A stretch of DNA of 32,424 nucleotides, taken from Streptosporangiales bacterium. Its GTDB lineage: Bacteria > Actinomycetota > Actinomycetes > Streptosporangiales > Streptosporangiaceae. The notes beneath the pieces were generated by a model. The model saw only the letters and a list, made by a program, of their open reading frames with translations, searched no databases and was not told the origin of the DNA. Made by a program: the position numbers and the translations under genes. Location: positions 1-32,424 of the forward strand of contig JADGPC010000019.1 in NCBI GenBank assembly GCA_017882645.1. The letters run 5' to 3'. Below are positions 1-8,906 of this stretch, piece by piece (the first letter of the stretch is position 1; the number at the start of each line of letters is the position of its first letter).

Positions 1-198
1 ATGGTGTCGCGGAGGGCCATGAACATGCTCCTAGTCGTGCGGAACGGTGCTGCCGGACCTCGGGCTGCCGGGCCTGGGCCTGCCGTCCGCTGGCTAACTG
101 GCTTACATGCAGATGGGCGGTCCATCCTGTGCCGTCCCGTTCCACGCCGGAACGGGCTCGGCGTGCCCGGCCGGGTTGCGGCCCGGTGACCGGCCGAG

Positions 199-2295
199 TC
201 AGGCCGGCCAGTAGGAGCAGCGCGCGCCGGTATGCACGGTCTGGCGCAGGTGCGCGCCGACGACCGCATCGGCTTCCTCGATCCGGACGAGCGCACGGCG
301 GATAGCCTTGCCCACCGCGACGCGGGCGCGTTCGGCGTCGTCGGGAAACGACCGGACGCGCCCGCTCAGTCCCGCGGCGCTGGCCAGCTGCGCGGCGAGC
401 CACTCGCGTTCGCCGCGGGCCCGCTCGGCCCGGTCGTGCGCGGCTGCCGTTTCCAGCTCGGCCATCTCGGCGTCCAGTTGCGCCAGGCGGCCGCGGTACT
501 CGGCGATGGCCTGATGGTCCAGGACCGGCTGGGCCCCGAGGCCGGCGGCCGGGCTGCCCAGCGTCGGACTGCCCAGCGTCGGACTGCCCAGCACGGCGAG
601 CCCTTTCACGAGATCGGCGGCCGGTATCTGCTGGCGCGGATTGGCGATCAGGACGGCGAGGTGAAGCATGCCGATGCTGTCCTCGACCAGCACGGTCCGG
701 TCCGCCACGGCGAGCCGCCACTTCCGCCCGACCCGGTCGCACGCCGCGAACCGGCGGCCCCGGCTCGCCCGGTCGCGGCTCGCCCGGTCGCCGGTCGCCC
801 GGTCGCGGCTCGCCCGGTCGCCGCTAGCCTCGCCGCCGCTAGCAGGGCCGCGGCCGTCCGGGCCGGGGATGCCCAGCGCGCGTGACTCGCTCGCGGCTGC
901 GTCCAGCTCCCGCCCGGCGGCCTCGTCGTCGCCGGGATGCCCGCGAAGCTGGTGCGCCCGCGCCAGCCGCTGCCTGGACGAGACCACCGCGGGCCAGTGC
1001 GCGAGCGCGAGATTGTGCTGGACGGCCGCGCGCAGGTGGTCAACGGCCCGGTCGAGCTGCCCCGCGGTCAGCGCGGCGATCCCGAGGGCCTGCTGAGCCG
1101 AGCCGAAGCAGGTGACTCCGAGGCTGCCGACCATCGGCAGCTGCGCATACGGGCGGAGCAGCTCGTACGCCTCGGCGGCGATGTCGGCATCCTCGACCAG
1201 GTACCCCGCCTCCACGACGCCGTTCATCGTCACCAGCCAGCTGCTGGACCGCGGCAGCCGGGCGAGGTCGCTGCCGCGCAGCACCGCCAGGCAGCTGGCC
1301 GCCGTGCGCGCGTCGCCACCCAGGGCCGCGGCGACCGCGAGCCCGGCGACGGCCGAGTTGTCCACGGCGCTGAGCGCGGGGGAGCGGACCCGCTCGGTCA
1401 GCATCGGCAGCAGCTCGACCAGGCGGCCCTGGTACCAGCGGATGGTCGCCAGCTGAGCGCCGGGCCACCACTGGGCGTCGATATCGCCCGCCGCCACGCC
1501 GTTCTTGGCGCAGATGCTGGCCAGCGACTCGGCCTCGTCGAGGTCGCCCGCCCGGATCGCGAGCATGACCTCGATGGCGCTGACGACGAAGCCGACCGCC
1601 GGATGGTCATTCTGGTCGAGGTGATCGCGCAGTTCGCCCAGGAACCGGCCGGCGTGCGGATCCCCCGCCGAGTAGGAGTCGACCGTCTGCCACATCAGGC
1701 CCATCAGCTGGTCGCTCCGGCGCTCGGTGCGGAAGCTCGCCTTGATCAGCTCGACGGCCAGCTCGCGGCGCAGGGTGACGTGGTCCGGGCCGAGCAGGCA
1801 GTGGTGGGCCAGGCTCAGCGCCTCGGCCAGCGGCACGGAATCGCTGGCCGCCCTGGCCTGGTCGAGTACCGCCAGGATGCCCGCGGTCTCGCCCTGGCGG
1901 TAATCGGCTTCGCCGGCCAGCCTGGCCCGGATGCGAAGCGCGATGCAGGAGTGCTCGTCGAGCAGCGACAGGGCCTGCTGCAGCCGCGCCTCGAGCATGA
2001 CCGAGCCGGTCACGGTGCGGCGCTCGCTCACCCAGAGCCCGGCCAGGCCCAGGGCGGCCACGGCCATCGCCGGCACGTCACCCGCGAGATCGGCCAGCTG
2101 GTACGCCCGCTCGAAGCTCTGCCGGCTGGCTCGCAGATCGCCGTCGGTGTTCAGCGCGCGGTCGCCGTCCGCCAGCGCGGCGTGCAGCTCATCGGGCAGC
2201 GGCTCGGACGGGAACTCACCGGGCGCGAACTCATCAGGCGGGCGGGCGGCCGACTGCCGCCGACTCGCGGCATCCTGATCGGCCTCGCTCGTCAT
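199..2295 (-). CDS. TPR-like/regulator-associated protein with the C-terminal domain common in actinobacterial LuxR/AAA regulators (ends ...HTGARCSYWPA)
   Basis: ORF track gives 199..2877; ATG at 2295 (MTSEADQDAASRR...) is a better start because upstream residues are low-complexity Arg-rich. Stop TGA at 199-201. Alpha-helical repeat-like body plus C-terminal 'RLAQLDAEMAELETAAAHDRAERARGEREWL...GRVRSFPDDAERARVAVGKAIRRAL'. Confidence 0.75.
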   Translation of the reverse strand: MTSEADQDAASRRQSAARPPDEFAPGEFPSEPLPDELHAALADGDRALNTDGDLRASRQSFERAYQLADLAGDVPAMAVAALGLAGLWVSERRTVTGSVMLEARLQQALSLLDEHSCIALRIRARLAGEADYRQGETAGILAVLDQARAASDSVPLAEALSLAHHCLLGPDHVTLRRELAVELIKASFRTERRSDQLMGLMWQTVDSYSAGDPHAGRFLGELRDHLDQNDHPAVGFVVSAIEVMLAIRAGDLDEAESLASICAKNGVAAGDIDAQWWPGAQLATIRWYQGRLVELLPMLTERVRSPALSAVDNSAVAGLAVAAALGGDARTAASCLAVLRGSDLARLPRSSSWLVTMNGVVEAGYLVEDADIAAEAYELLRPYAQLPMVGSLGVTCFGSAQQALGIAALTAGQLDRAVDHLRAAVQHNLALAHWPAVVSSRQRLARAHQLRGHPGDDEAAGRELDAAASESRALGIPGPDGRGPASGGEASGDRASRDRATGDRASRDRASRGRRFAACDRVGRKWRLAVADRTVLVEDSIGMLHLAVLIANPRQQIPAADLVKGLAVLGSPTLGSPTLGSPAAGLGAQPVLDHQAIAEYRGRLAQLDAEMAELETAAAHDRAERARGEREWLAAQLASAAGLSGRVRSFPDDAERARVAVGKAIRRALVRIEEADAVVGAHLRQTVHTGARCSYWPA
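556..595. repeat. 15-bp tandem repeat (gcccagcgtcggact x2 plus a partial third), in frame (GSPTL repeats)
   Basis: Exact copies at 556-570 and 571-585, partial from 586. Confidence 0.85.
761..820. repeat. 15-bp tandem repeat, four units (cggctcgcccggtcg), in frame (5-aa DRASR/GDRAT-type repeat)
   Basis: Units at 761-775, 776-790, 791-805 (diverged) and 806-820. Confidence 0.85.
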
Positions 2296-2396
2296 GCCCC
2301 CAAATGTATTAGCGGCGGATCTGTCCCGTCGAGGGGAGAACCCGTGCTTCGGCCAGACTGGTAACACGATGACAGTCGATCGGGCAGGCGGTAGCG

Positions 2397-2855
2397 GTGA
2401 GCAGCACACGTTCGCAGGTCGTGAAGGCAATGGTGGTGATCCGGCGGCCGCGGGACGGCGCGCTGCTGGTGTCCGGGCACGACGATACGGCTCTGGCTCC
2501 GTTTCACCGGCCGCTCGGCGGTCACGTGGAGTTCGGCGAGTACGCCGAGGCGACCGTGCATCGCGAGTTCGCCGAGGAGATCGGCCAGGCCCTGACCGAC
2601 GTCGTGCTGCTCGGCGTGGTGGAGAACATATTCGATTGGCAGGGCGCCACCGCGCACGAGATCGTGTTCGTCTACGCGGCCGCGTTCCGTGACCCGGCCG
2701 CCTATGAGATCGCCGAGCAGTGCATCCTCGACGAGACGGACGGCGCGAACCGCGTGGTGTGGCGTTCGCCGGCCGCGACCAGCCCGCCCTTGTACCCCGA
2801 CGGGATCGCGAGACTTGTGCACGAGGCCGCCCAGGCAGGGCTGATCCCGGGTTAG
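2397..2855 (+). CDS. NUDIX hydrolase
   Basis: Nudix box GHVEFGEYAEATVHREFAEEIGQ fits GX5EX7REUXEEXGU; GTG start; divergent from the upstream gene. Confidence 0.88.
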   Translation: MSSTRSQVVKAMVVIRRPRDGALLVSGHDDTALAPFHRPLGGHVEFGEYAEATVHREFAEEIGQALTDVVLLGVVENIFDWQGATAHEIVFVYAAAFRDPAAYEIAEQCILDETDGANRVVWRSPAATSPPLYPDGIARLVHEAAQAGLIPG

Positions 2856-2893
2856 TCAAGCGCTTGACTTGAGGCATCGAGCGGATGTAGCGT
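2854..2893 (+). promoter_or_regulatory. Putative promoter with an overlapping 16-bp palindromic operator AGTCAAGCGCTTGACT
   Basis: Perfect palindrome 2854-2869; TTGACT (2864-2869), 18 bp, TAGCGT (2888-2893), upstream of the CDS at 2969. Confidence 0.5.
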
Positions 2894-2968
2894 CCGCGTA
2901 ACGGCCGGAATCAGCGTGCTCAGCTGGTCGCCGGGCGGGACAGGGATGGCGCTCGGGAGAGGCCGCGG

Positions 2969-3346
2969 ATGAGGGTCTTCTTCGTCTCGGACATTCACGG
3001 CTCGGAGACGTGCTTCCGCAAGCTGGTCACCGCCGGGAAGTTCTACGGGGCCGACCTGCTGATCATGGGCGGCGACCTGGCCGGCAAGGAACTGGTCCCC
3101 GTTGTCGAGCATGCAGGCTCATGGACGGCGCGATTCCGCGCTACCGAGTTCACCGGGCGGCGGGTGTTCCTGCGCGCCGTCGATGTCTTCCATATCGACA
3201 GCGGCCTGGTGCGGCATGAGTCCTCCTGGTACGGCGACGGCTGGCTGCGGCAGCGACTGGGCGAGCAGGCAGGGCAGCCTGACCTGATCCCGCCGTCGCT
3301 GCCGGTGACCCCGCCGCTCGGCGCCTCGGGGATGCGGTTCCGTTGA
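2969..3346 (+). CDS. Short chimeric protein: N-terminal calcineurin-like metallophosphoesterase stub fused to an unidentified C-terminal segment
   Basis: [46 protein letters not shown] is a classic phosphoesterase N-terminus, but later metal motifs are absent. TGA at 3344-3346 overlaps the TTG start of the next gene. Confidence 0.55.
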   Translation: MRVFFVSDIHGSETCFRKLVTAGKFYGADLLIMGGDLAGKELVPVVEHAGSWTARFRATEFTGRRVFLRAVDVFHIDSGLVRHESSWYGDGWLRQRLGEQAGQPDLIPPSLPVTPPLGASGMRFR

Positions 3347-4515
3347 CCGCGCGGATTGACTGGGTGCGCGACAGCTGCCGGCTGCTGTCGGGGATCTCGG
3401 CGGAGTTCGCCAGGACCCGCCCGTTCGACGGGCTGACGATCGGCACCGGGATACACCTGGAGCCGAAGACCGTGGCCCTCATCCTGACCCTGGCCAGCGG
3501 CGGGGCGCGGATGATCTCGACCGGCAACCTGTCAAGCACGCAGGCCGAGACGGTCGGCTACCTGCGCCACCGGTGCGTGCAGGTGATCGGCGAGACCACC
3601 ACGGACCGGGCGCGGCATGCGGCCGACCTGCGCGAGGTGATCGGCGAGAAACCCGGCCTGCTCCTGGACAACGGCGGTGACCTGTTCCTCGGCTACCTCA
3701 GCGATCCCTACCCGGGGCTGCTCGGCGGCACCGAGGAGACGACCTCGGGCCGGACGCGGCTCAGGCCGCTGGCCGGCCGGCTGGACGTGCCGGTGCTGGT
3801 CATCAACGACAGCCCGATCAAGCAGTTCGCCGAGAACCGGCACGCCGTCGGGCTGAGCGTGCTCGAGTCATACCTGCGGATCACTAACCGGATGACCAAC
3901 GGCCGCCGGGCCGTCGTGTTCGGCTACGGTGCCTGCGGCAAGGGGATCGCCGCCGCGTTCCGCAGCGCGCACGCGCTCGTGGCGGTCATCGAGACCGACC
4001 CGGTGGCGCGGCTAGAGGCCTGCCTGGACGGATTCGACGTTCCGGCGCGGGATGATGCGCTGCGCGAGGCCGACATCGTGATCACGGCGACCGGCGCCGA
4101 CGCGGTCGTTCGGGGCGCGGATCTGGCAGTGCTGCGGGACGACGTGGTGCTGTGCAACGCCGGTCACTTCCCGGTCGAGATTGCCGTGGACGAACTGGAG
4201 AGCTCGCCGCTGACCCGGCGCCGCGAGGCCGCGGCTGACGGGATCGCGACCCTGCTGCTGGATGACGGCCGCCGGGTTCACCTCCTCGCCGGCGGTCACA
4301 TGGTCAACCTGGCTGGTCCCCGGCCGCTCGGGAACTCGATCGAGTCCATGGACCTCGGGTTCGCCTTGCAGGCCCGCTGCCTGGAAGCGATCGCCAATGG
4401 CTCGGTCGGCGCCGGTCAGGTCGTCGTGGCCGTGCCGAGGTTCATCGACGAGCGGGTCGCCCGCGCGTTCCTCGACGCTTACGGCACCTCGGTCACGCGG
4501 CCCGCGGACGCGTGA
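3343..4515 (+). CDS. S-adenosylhomocysteine hydrolase-like NAD-binding protein (diverged paralog)
   Basis: [48 protein letters not shown] and [10 protein letters not shown] align with SAHH motifs; 390 aa, lacks the SAHH C-terminal tail. Confidence 0.8.
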   Translation: MTARIDWVRDSCRLLSGISAEFARTRPFDGLTIGTGIHLEPKTVALILTLASGGARMISTGNLSSTQAETVGYLRHRCVQVIGETTTDRARHAADLREVIGEKPGLLLDNGGDLFLGYLSDPYPGLLGGTEETTSGRTRLRPLAGRLDVPVLVINDSPIKQFAENRHAVGLSVLESYLRITNRMTNGRRAVVFGYGACGKGIAAAFRSAHALVAVIETDPVARLEACLDGFDVPARDDALREADIVITATGADAVVRGADLAVLRDDVVLCNAGHFPVEIAVDELESSPLTRRREAAADGIATLLLDDGRRVHLLAGGHMVNLAGPRPLGNSIESMDLGFALQARCLEAIANGSVGAGQVVVAVPRFIDERVARAFLDAYGTSVTRPADA

Positions 4516-4551
4516 GCAGCGAGGTCGGCCGCCGAGCCGGGCTGTGCCTCA

Positions 4552-4577
4552 GCCGTGGCGCTGGGCCGTGGCGCTGG
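4552..4577. repeat. 13-bp tandem duplication gccgtggcgctgg x2
   Basis: Copies at 4552-4564 and 4565-4577. Confidence 0.8.
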
Positions 4578-4585
4578 GCCTTGCT

Positions 4586-4616
4586 GGGCCGTTGCGATAA
4601 GGGGCCGTTGCGATAA
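4586..4616. repeat. Tandem direct repeat gggccgttgcgataa x2, period 16 bp, intergenic
   Basis: Copies at 4586-4600 and 4602-4616. Confidence 0.85.
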
Positions 4617-4717
4617 AAGGTCAACCAAATTACCCTTGGCACAGCGCGGCGCAGCCCCGCTCACTGACCCCCGGATCGCGAGGTCGCGATGGCAGTTCAT
4701 GTCCTGGCGGAGTTGCC

Positions 4718-5734
4718 GTGAGCGCGCCGACGCTGGCCGCGCCGGAGCGGGTGGACGCGGCGGGCACCGCGGACATGACGGAGCTGGCCAGGGTCGCTTG
4801 CGGCCGGTACGGGATCTCGCCGGACAGCAGGCTGCACCTCTATCCGCTGACCGAGAACTGGACCTACCGGCTGCAGGCCGGGTCGTCGGCTCCGGTCGTG
4901 CTGCGCATCTACCGGCCCGGCGGCCGCTCGCCGGCCGAGATCATGTCGGAGCTCGCGTGGATGAACGCCATCGGAACGGGCGCCCGGTCGCTGGTACCCG
5001 CGGTCATCCCCACCCTCACGGGCAGCCAGGTGCTCGAGCTGAGCCGCGCCGCGCCGCTCGCCCCCTGTTACTGCGTGCTGTTCAGCTACGCGGCCGGCCG
5101 CGAGCCGGCCGAGGAGGAGCTGGCGGCCTGGTTTCCCGAGCTCGGCGCGATCACGGCGCGACTGCATCAGCACGCCAGGTCGTGGAACCGGCCGCCGTGG
5201 TTCCGGCGCCCGCGCTGGGACGTGAGCACGACGCTCGGCGGCCGGCCCCACTGGGGACCGTGGCAGTCGAGCGTGACCGATGCCGAGCAGCTCAGGCAGC
5301 TGGAGCGCCTCGCCGAGGTGGTCACGGCGCGACTGCGCGCGTTCGGCGAGGGAGCGGACAGGTTCGGCCTCGTGCATGCCGACCTGCGGCTGGCGAACCT
5401 GCTCGTCGAACGGGACCGCATCACGGTCATCGACTTCGAGGACTGCGGCCTCAGCTGGTACCTGTATGACCTCGCTTGCGCGCTCACCTTCAACGAGGAC
5501 CGCGGTGACGTCCGCGAGCTCGTCGCGCTGTGGGTCGACGGATACCGGCAGGTCGAGCGGCTATCGGCCGAAGACGAGAAGGAGATCGACACGTTCCTCA
5601 TGCTCCGCCGGCTGATGCTGACCGCTTACGCGGGCCTGCGGCACGACACCGAGCTGGCGGCGGAGATGCGGGCGAGCGGCTATAACGCGCGGACGTGCGC
5701 GATCGCCGAGCCGTACCTGAGCCGCTTCGGCTGA
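4718..5734 (+). CDS. APH-family phosphotransferase/kinase
   Basis: Catalytic loop and metal motif GLVHADLRLANLLVERDRITVIDFEDCGLSWYLYDLA; GTG start. Confidence 0.85.
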   Translation: MSAPTLAAPERVDAAGTADMTELARVACGRYGISPDSRLHLYPLTENWTYRLQAGSSAPVVLRIYRPGGRSPAEIMSELAWMNAIGTGARSLVPAVIPTLTGSQVLELSRAAPLAPCYCVLFSYAAGREPAEEELAAWFPELGAITARLHQHARSWNRPPWFRRPRWDVSTTLGGRPHWGPWQSSVTDAEQLRQLERLAEVVTARLRAFGEGADRFGLVHADLRLANLLVERDRITVIDFEDCGLSWYLYDLACALTFNEDRGDVRELVALWVDGYRQVERLSAEDEKEIDTFLMLRRLMLTAYAGLRHDTELAAEMRASGYNARTCAIAEPYLSRFG

Positions 5735-5794
5735 GAAACGGCTGCCCGCGCCCGGATGACCTCTGACCGCGACCTGCTGGCGCGGCCGTTGGCA

Positions 5795-5823
5795 TTGGCG
5801 TGGGCGGGGAGCTCAGCTAGGAT
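5795..5823 (+). promoter_or_regulatory. Putative promoter TTGGCG-17-TAGGAT upstream of the FAD oxidoreductase
   Basis: TTGGCG 5795-5800, TAGGAT 5818-5823, about 38 bp before the GTG at 5861. Confidence 0.4.
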
Positions 5824-5860
5824 TTGGGCATACCATTTCTCTCGCAGGTGAGGTCCGCCG

Positions 5861-7090
5861 GTGCCTGGTCCGCGTGACGCCGAGATCACGATCATCGGAG
5901 GCGGGGCGGTCGGCGCCGCGGTCGCCTACTTCCTGGCCAGGAACGGCTGGCGTGACATCCAGCTGCTCGAAGGCCGGGGGCTGTGCGAGGCGACTAGCAG
6001 CCAGGCGGCCGGCTTCGTCGGCCAGGCCAGGCCGACCGTCGAGCGGGCGCGGCTGACGATGGCAGCCGCCGACGTGTTCCGCCGTTTCGAGGCCGACACC
6101 GGCTATCCGACGGACTTCCGCGAATGCGGGGCGGTCCGGCTGGCCCTTTCCGATGCATCGGTCCGCGAGCTGCGGCAGATCGCCGAGACAGCGGAAAGCA
6201 CCGGCCTGCCGGTCGAGTTCCTGACCGACGCGCGGCTGCGCGGCATCTTCCCCGTGCTCGAGCGCACGGAGGGGGTCAAGGCCGCGCTGTGGTCGCCGAC
6301 CGACGGCTATCTGCAGCCCAACAGCCTCGTCACCGCCTACGTCAGCGCCGCGCGGGACCTGGGTGTCACGGTCGCCACGCACGCCGCCGTGACCGGCATC
6401 GGGGTGCGAGGCGGCGCGATCGAGTCGGTCTCGACCGATGCGGGCAGCTGCCGGACCGATCGGGTGATCATCGCGGCCGGGCCCTGGTCCGCGGCGGTGG
6501 CCAGGCTGGTCGGCCTGGAGCTACCGATCGTTCCGGTGCTGCACGAGTACTTCGTCACCGAGCCGGTTCAGGGCTGGCACGCCGGCCTGCCCTGCCTGCG
6601 CATCCCCGAGGTCCAGGTCTACGCGCGCGGCGAGAGCGACCGAGTGCTCTGCGGCGGTTTCGAGAACCGCGGGACGAGCATCGATCCGCGCGAGGTGCTG
6701 GTGACGTCCAGGCTGGCCGCGCGACCCGACTGGGATGTGCTCGGCGGCTTCGCGGCCAGCCTGAGCGCCTTCGCGCCCGCGGTCGCGGCGGCCGGAGTTG
6801 CCGCCACCTTCCAGGGCTGGCCCGCGTTCAGCCCGGACGGCAGGTTCATCGTCGGGCCGGTGAGCGCGATCGGGGGCCTCGCGTTCGCCGCGGCCTGCAA
6901 CGCCCACGGCGTCTCCGGCTCGGCGGGACTCGCCATCAGCCTGGTCGAGAGCCTGAGCGGCGATCCGTCGGGTTACGTGCGGTCGCTGAGCCCGGACCGG
7001 TTCATCCCCAGGACCTGGTCCTGGGAGGACGCGCGCCGGGACGCGCAGGCCGTCTACGAGAACTACTATCCGATGCCGGTCGCCTCCTAA
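5861..7090 (+). CDS. DAO-family FAD-dependent oxidoreductase (glycine/sarcosine/D-amino-acid oxidase-like)
   Basis: ITIIGGGAVGAAVAYFLA Rossmann GxGxxG; C-terminal FNAHGVSG-like 'ACNAHGVSGSAGLAI'. Confidence 0.88.
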   Translation: MPGPRDAEITIIGGGAVGAAVAYFLARNGWRDIQLLEGRGLCEATSSQAAGFVGQARPTVERARLTMAAADVFRRFEADTGYPTDFRECGAVRLALSDASVRELRQIAETAESTGLPVEFLTDARLRGIFPVLERTEGVKAALWSPTDGYLQPNSLVTAYVSAARDLGVTVATHAAVTGIGVRGGAIESVSTDAGSCRTDRVIIAAGPWSAAVARLVGLELPIVPVLHEYFVTEPVQGWHAGLPCLRIPEVQVYARGESDRVLCGGFENRGTSIDPREVLVTSRLAARPDWDVLGGFAASLSAFAPAVAAAGVAATFQGWPAFSPDGRFIVGPVSAIGGLAFAAACNAHGVSGSAGLAISLVESLSGDPSGYVRSLSPDRFIPRTWSWEDARRDAQAVYENYYPMPVAS

Positions 7091-7095
7091 CCGCG

Positions 7096-7860
7096 TCAGA
7101 TCGCCGGGTGCATGGCCGTCAGGCCGCCGTCGACGTTCAGCGTGATGCCGGTGATGTAGGTCGCCCCGCTGCCGCACAGGAACGAGACGGCGGCCGCGAC
7201 CTCGGCCGCCTGGCCCACCCGCTTGAGCGGGCTGATCCGGCCCAGCGAGTCCTCGCTGAGCGTGGCGACGAACGGCTCGCTCAGCGGCGTCAGCACCCAG
7301 CCAGGGGCGACGGCGTTGACCAGGATGCCGAGCGGGGCGAGCTCGACGGACATCGACTTCGTCAGCGAGATGATCGCCGCCTTGGACGCGTTGTAGTGGG
7401 CGAACTCGGCCTCGGACAGCTGCCCGTTGGTTGAGGCGATGTTGACGATCCGGCCGCCCGTGCCCTGGTCGCGCATCGCCCGCGCGGCGGCGCCGCCGAT
7501 CAGGACGGGGCCGCGGACGTTGATGTCCATCAGCGCGTCCCAGGTATCGGCCGTGAAGTCGACGAACGGCACGGGGCTGTAGACGCCCGCGTTGTTAACG
7601 AGGACGTCGATCCGGCCGAGATGCTCGCGGACGGCCGGGACCAGGCGGGCGCAGTCGTCCGCCGAGCCGACGTCGGACCGCAGGCCAAGGACCTTGTCCT
7701 GGCGGGTCTGGTCCTGACCGGCGAGCCGGGCTGCCGCTGCGCTGACCTCGCCGGCGTTCCTGGCGCAGATCGCCACGGCGTAGCCGTCCGCGAGCAGTTG
7801 CTCAGCGCAGGCGTAGCCGATGCCCTTGCTCCCTCCGGTCACCAGTGCGACCTTGTCCAC
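7096..7860 (-). CDS. Short-chain dehydrogenase/reductase
   Basis: TGGSKGIG, NNAG, YNASK catalytic motif and the VDGG C-terminal motif. Confidence 0.92.
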   Translation of the reverse strand: MDKVALVTGGSKGIGYACAEQLLADGYAVAICARNAGEVSAAAARLAGQDQTRQDKVLGLRSDVGSADDCARLVPAVREHLGRIDVLVNNAGVYSPVPFVDFTADTWDALMDINVRGPVLIGGAAARAMRDQGTGGRIVNIASTNGQLSEAEFAHYNASKAAIISLTKSMSVELAPLGILVNAVAPGWVLTPLSEPFVATLSEDSLGRISPLKRVGQAAEVAAAVSFLCGSGATYITGITLNVDGGLTAMHPAI

Positions 7861-7897
7861 AGTGCCTCCTCGGGTGCCCTGAATGCGCGTCCGCGCG

Positions 7898-8905
7898 CTA
7901 CTGAGAATGAGCGCCGGCGCTGGCCGCGGCGATCAGCGGCTCCAGCGACGGATCCGCCAGCCTGGCCCTGGTCCAGTCCCAGCGTGACGAGGCCTCCTGC
8001 CAGTAATCGAAGCCCTCGGCGGGGGAGTCGGTCAGCAGCGCGTTCATGCCGACGAACAGGAGCGACCAGGTGTACTGGGCCGCGATCCCGAACAGGCTGG
8101 CCCGCGCGTACTGCACCGGATCGTGCGAGCCGAAGTAGGCGGTGCAGGCCGTCCGGATCTGGTCCGGGTCGTAGTCGCCTTCCATCGCCAGGTCGCCCAC
8201 GTCGAACATCGGGTCGTTCATCCCGCTGAAGTCGTAGTCGATGATCCGGATCCGGCCGTCGTCCATGATGTTCTTGGCCAGCAGGTCGTTGTTGCTCGGC
8301 ACGGCAGGCAGCGCGTTGAGCGCGAGGGCGGCCTGGATCCTGCGGATGGTCGGCAGCCAGTCCCTGATGCCCGGCGGGCAGGCCAGCGCATGCTGGTCGA
8401 TCAGGGCGAGATAGTCGTCGAGGAACTTCCAGATCACCGTGGTATTGCGCATCGGCGGGGCCTTGACGTGCAGATCGCGGATGGCGCGGCCGATGCGCGG
8501 GATGTAGTCAGGCCTGGCCAGGTCCGGGGTGTCCAGGGTCCGTCCGTCGATGTACTCGAGCACGAGCGCGGGTATGTCCGGCAGTGACTGGACGACCCGG
8601 GCGCCGACACCCGACGCGCCCGCGGCGACCGTGTTCGCGATCAGGTCGCCGATCGGGATCATCAGCCCGAAGTCATCCATCTCCTGGGTGAGGAACTTGA
8701 CCACGTACCGGTCGCCGCCGTCTGCGCTGACCGCGTAGGTGACGTGCGCCAGGCCGCCGAACAGCTGACGCCACTCAAGCCGCCGGCCGCGCAGCAGGCC
8801 GGCCGCCGCCGCGACCTGCGCCATCTGGCTGGCGAATCGCCGGTCCGCGGCGCTGGCCACGGGCTGGCTCGCCGCTGCGGTCCCGGGATCGCTCGCTGCG
8901 GTCAC
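7898..8905 (-). CDS. Choline/ethanolamine kinase-like (LicA-type) phosphotransferase
   Basis: NNDLLAKNIMDDGRIRIIDYDFSGMNDPMFDVGDLAMEG; 1 nt from the upstream permease stop, so probably co-transcribed. Confidence 0.83.
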   Translation of the reverse strand: MTAASDPGTAAASQPVASAADRRFASQMAQVAAAAGLLRGRRLEWRQLFGGLAHVTYAVSADGGDRYVVKFLTQEMDDFGLMIPIGDLIANTVAAGASGVGARVVQSLPDIPALVLEYIDGRTLDTPDLARPDYIPRIGRAIRDLHVKAPPMRNTTVIWKFLDDYLALIDQHALACPPGIRDWLPTIRRIQAALALNALPAVPSNNDLLAKNIMDDGRIRIIDYDFSGMNDPMFDVGDLAMEGDYDPDQIRTACTAYFGSHDPVQYARASLFGIAAQYTWSLLFVGMNALLTDSPAEGFDYWQEASSRWDWTRARLADPSLEPLIAAASAGAHSQ

Positions 8906-8906
8906 G

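Noticed and set aside
1-189. 62-aa ORF at the left edge, plus strand
   Set aside because: Low-complexity composition and no recognisable family; probably intergenic or the edge of a truncated feature.
937-2364. 475-aa plus-strand ORF opposite the TPR-like gene
   Set aside because: Antisense shadow ORF typical of high-GC DNA; composition rich in R/G/A/Q/H with no family signature.
6124-7434. 436-aa plus-strand ORF
   Set aside because: Out-of-frame with the FAD oxidoreductase and then antisense to the SDR; no signature motifs.
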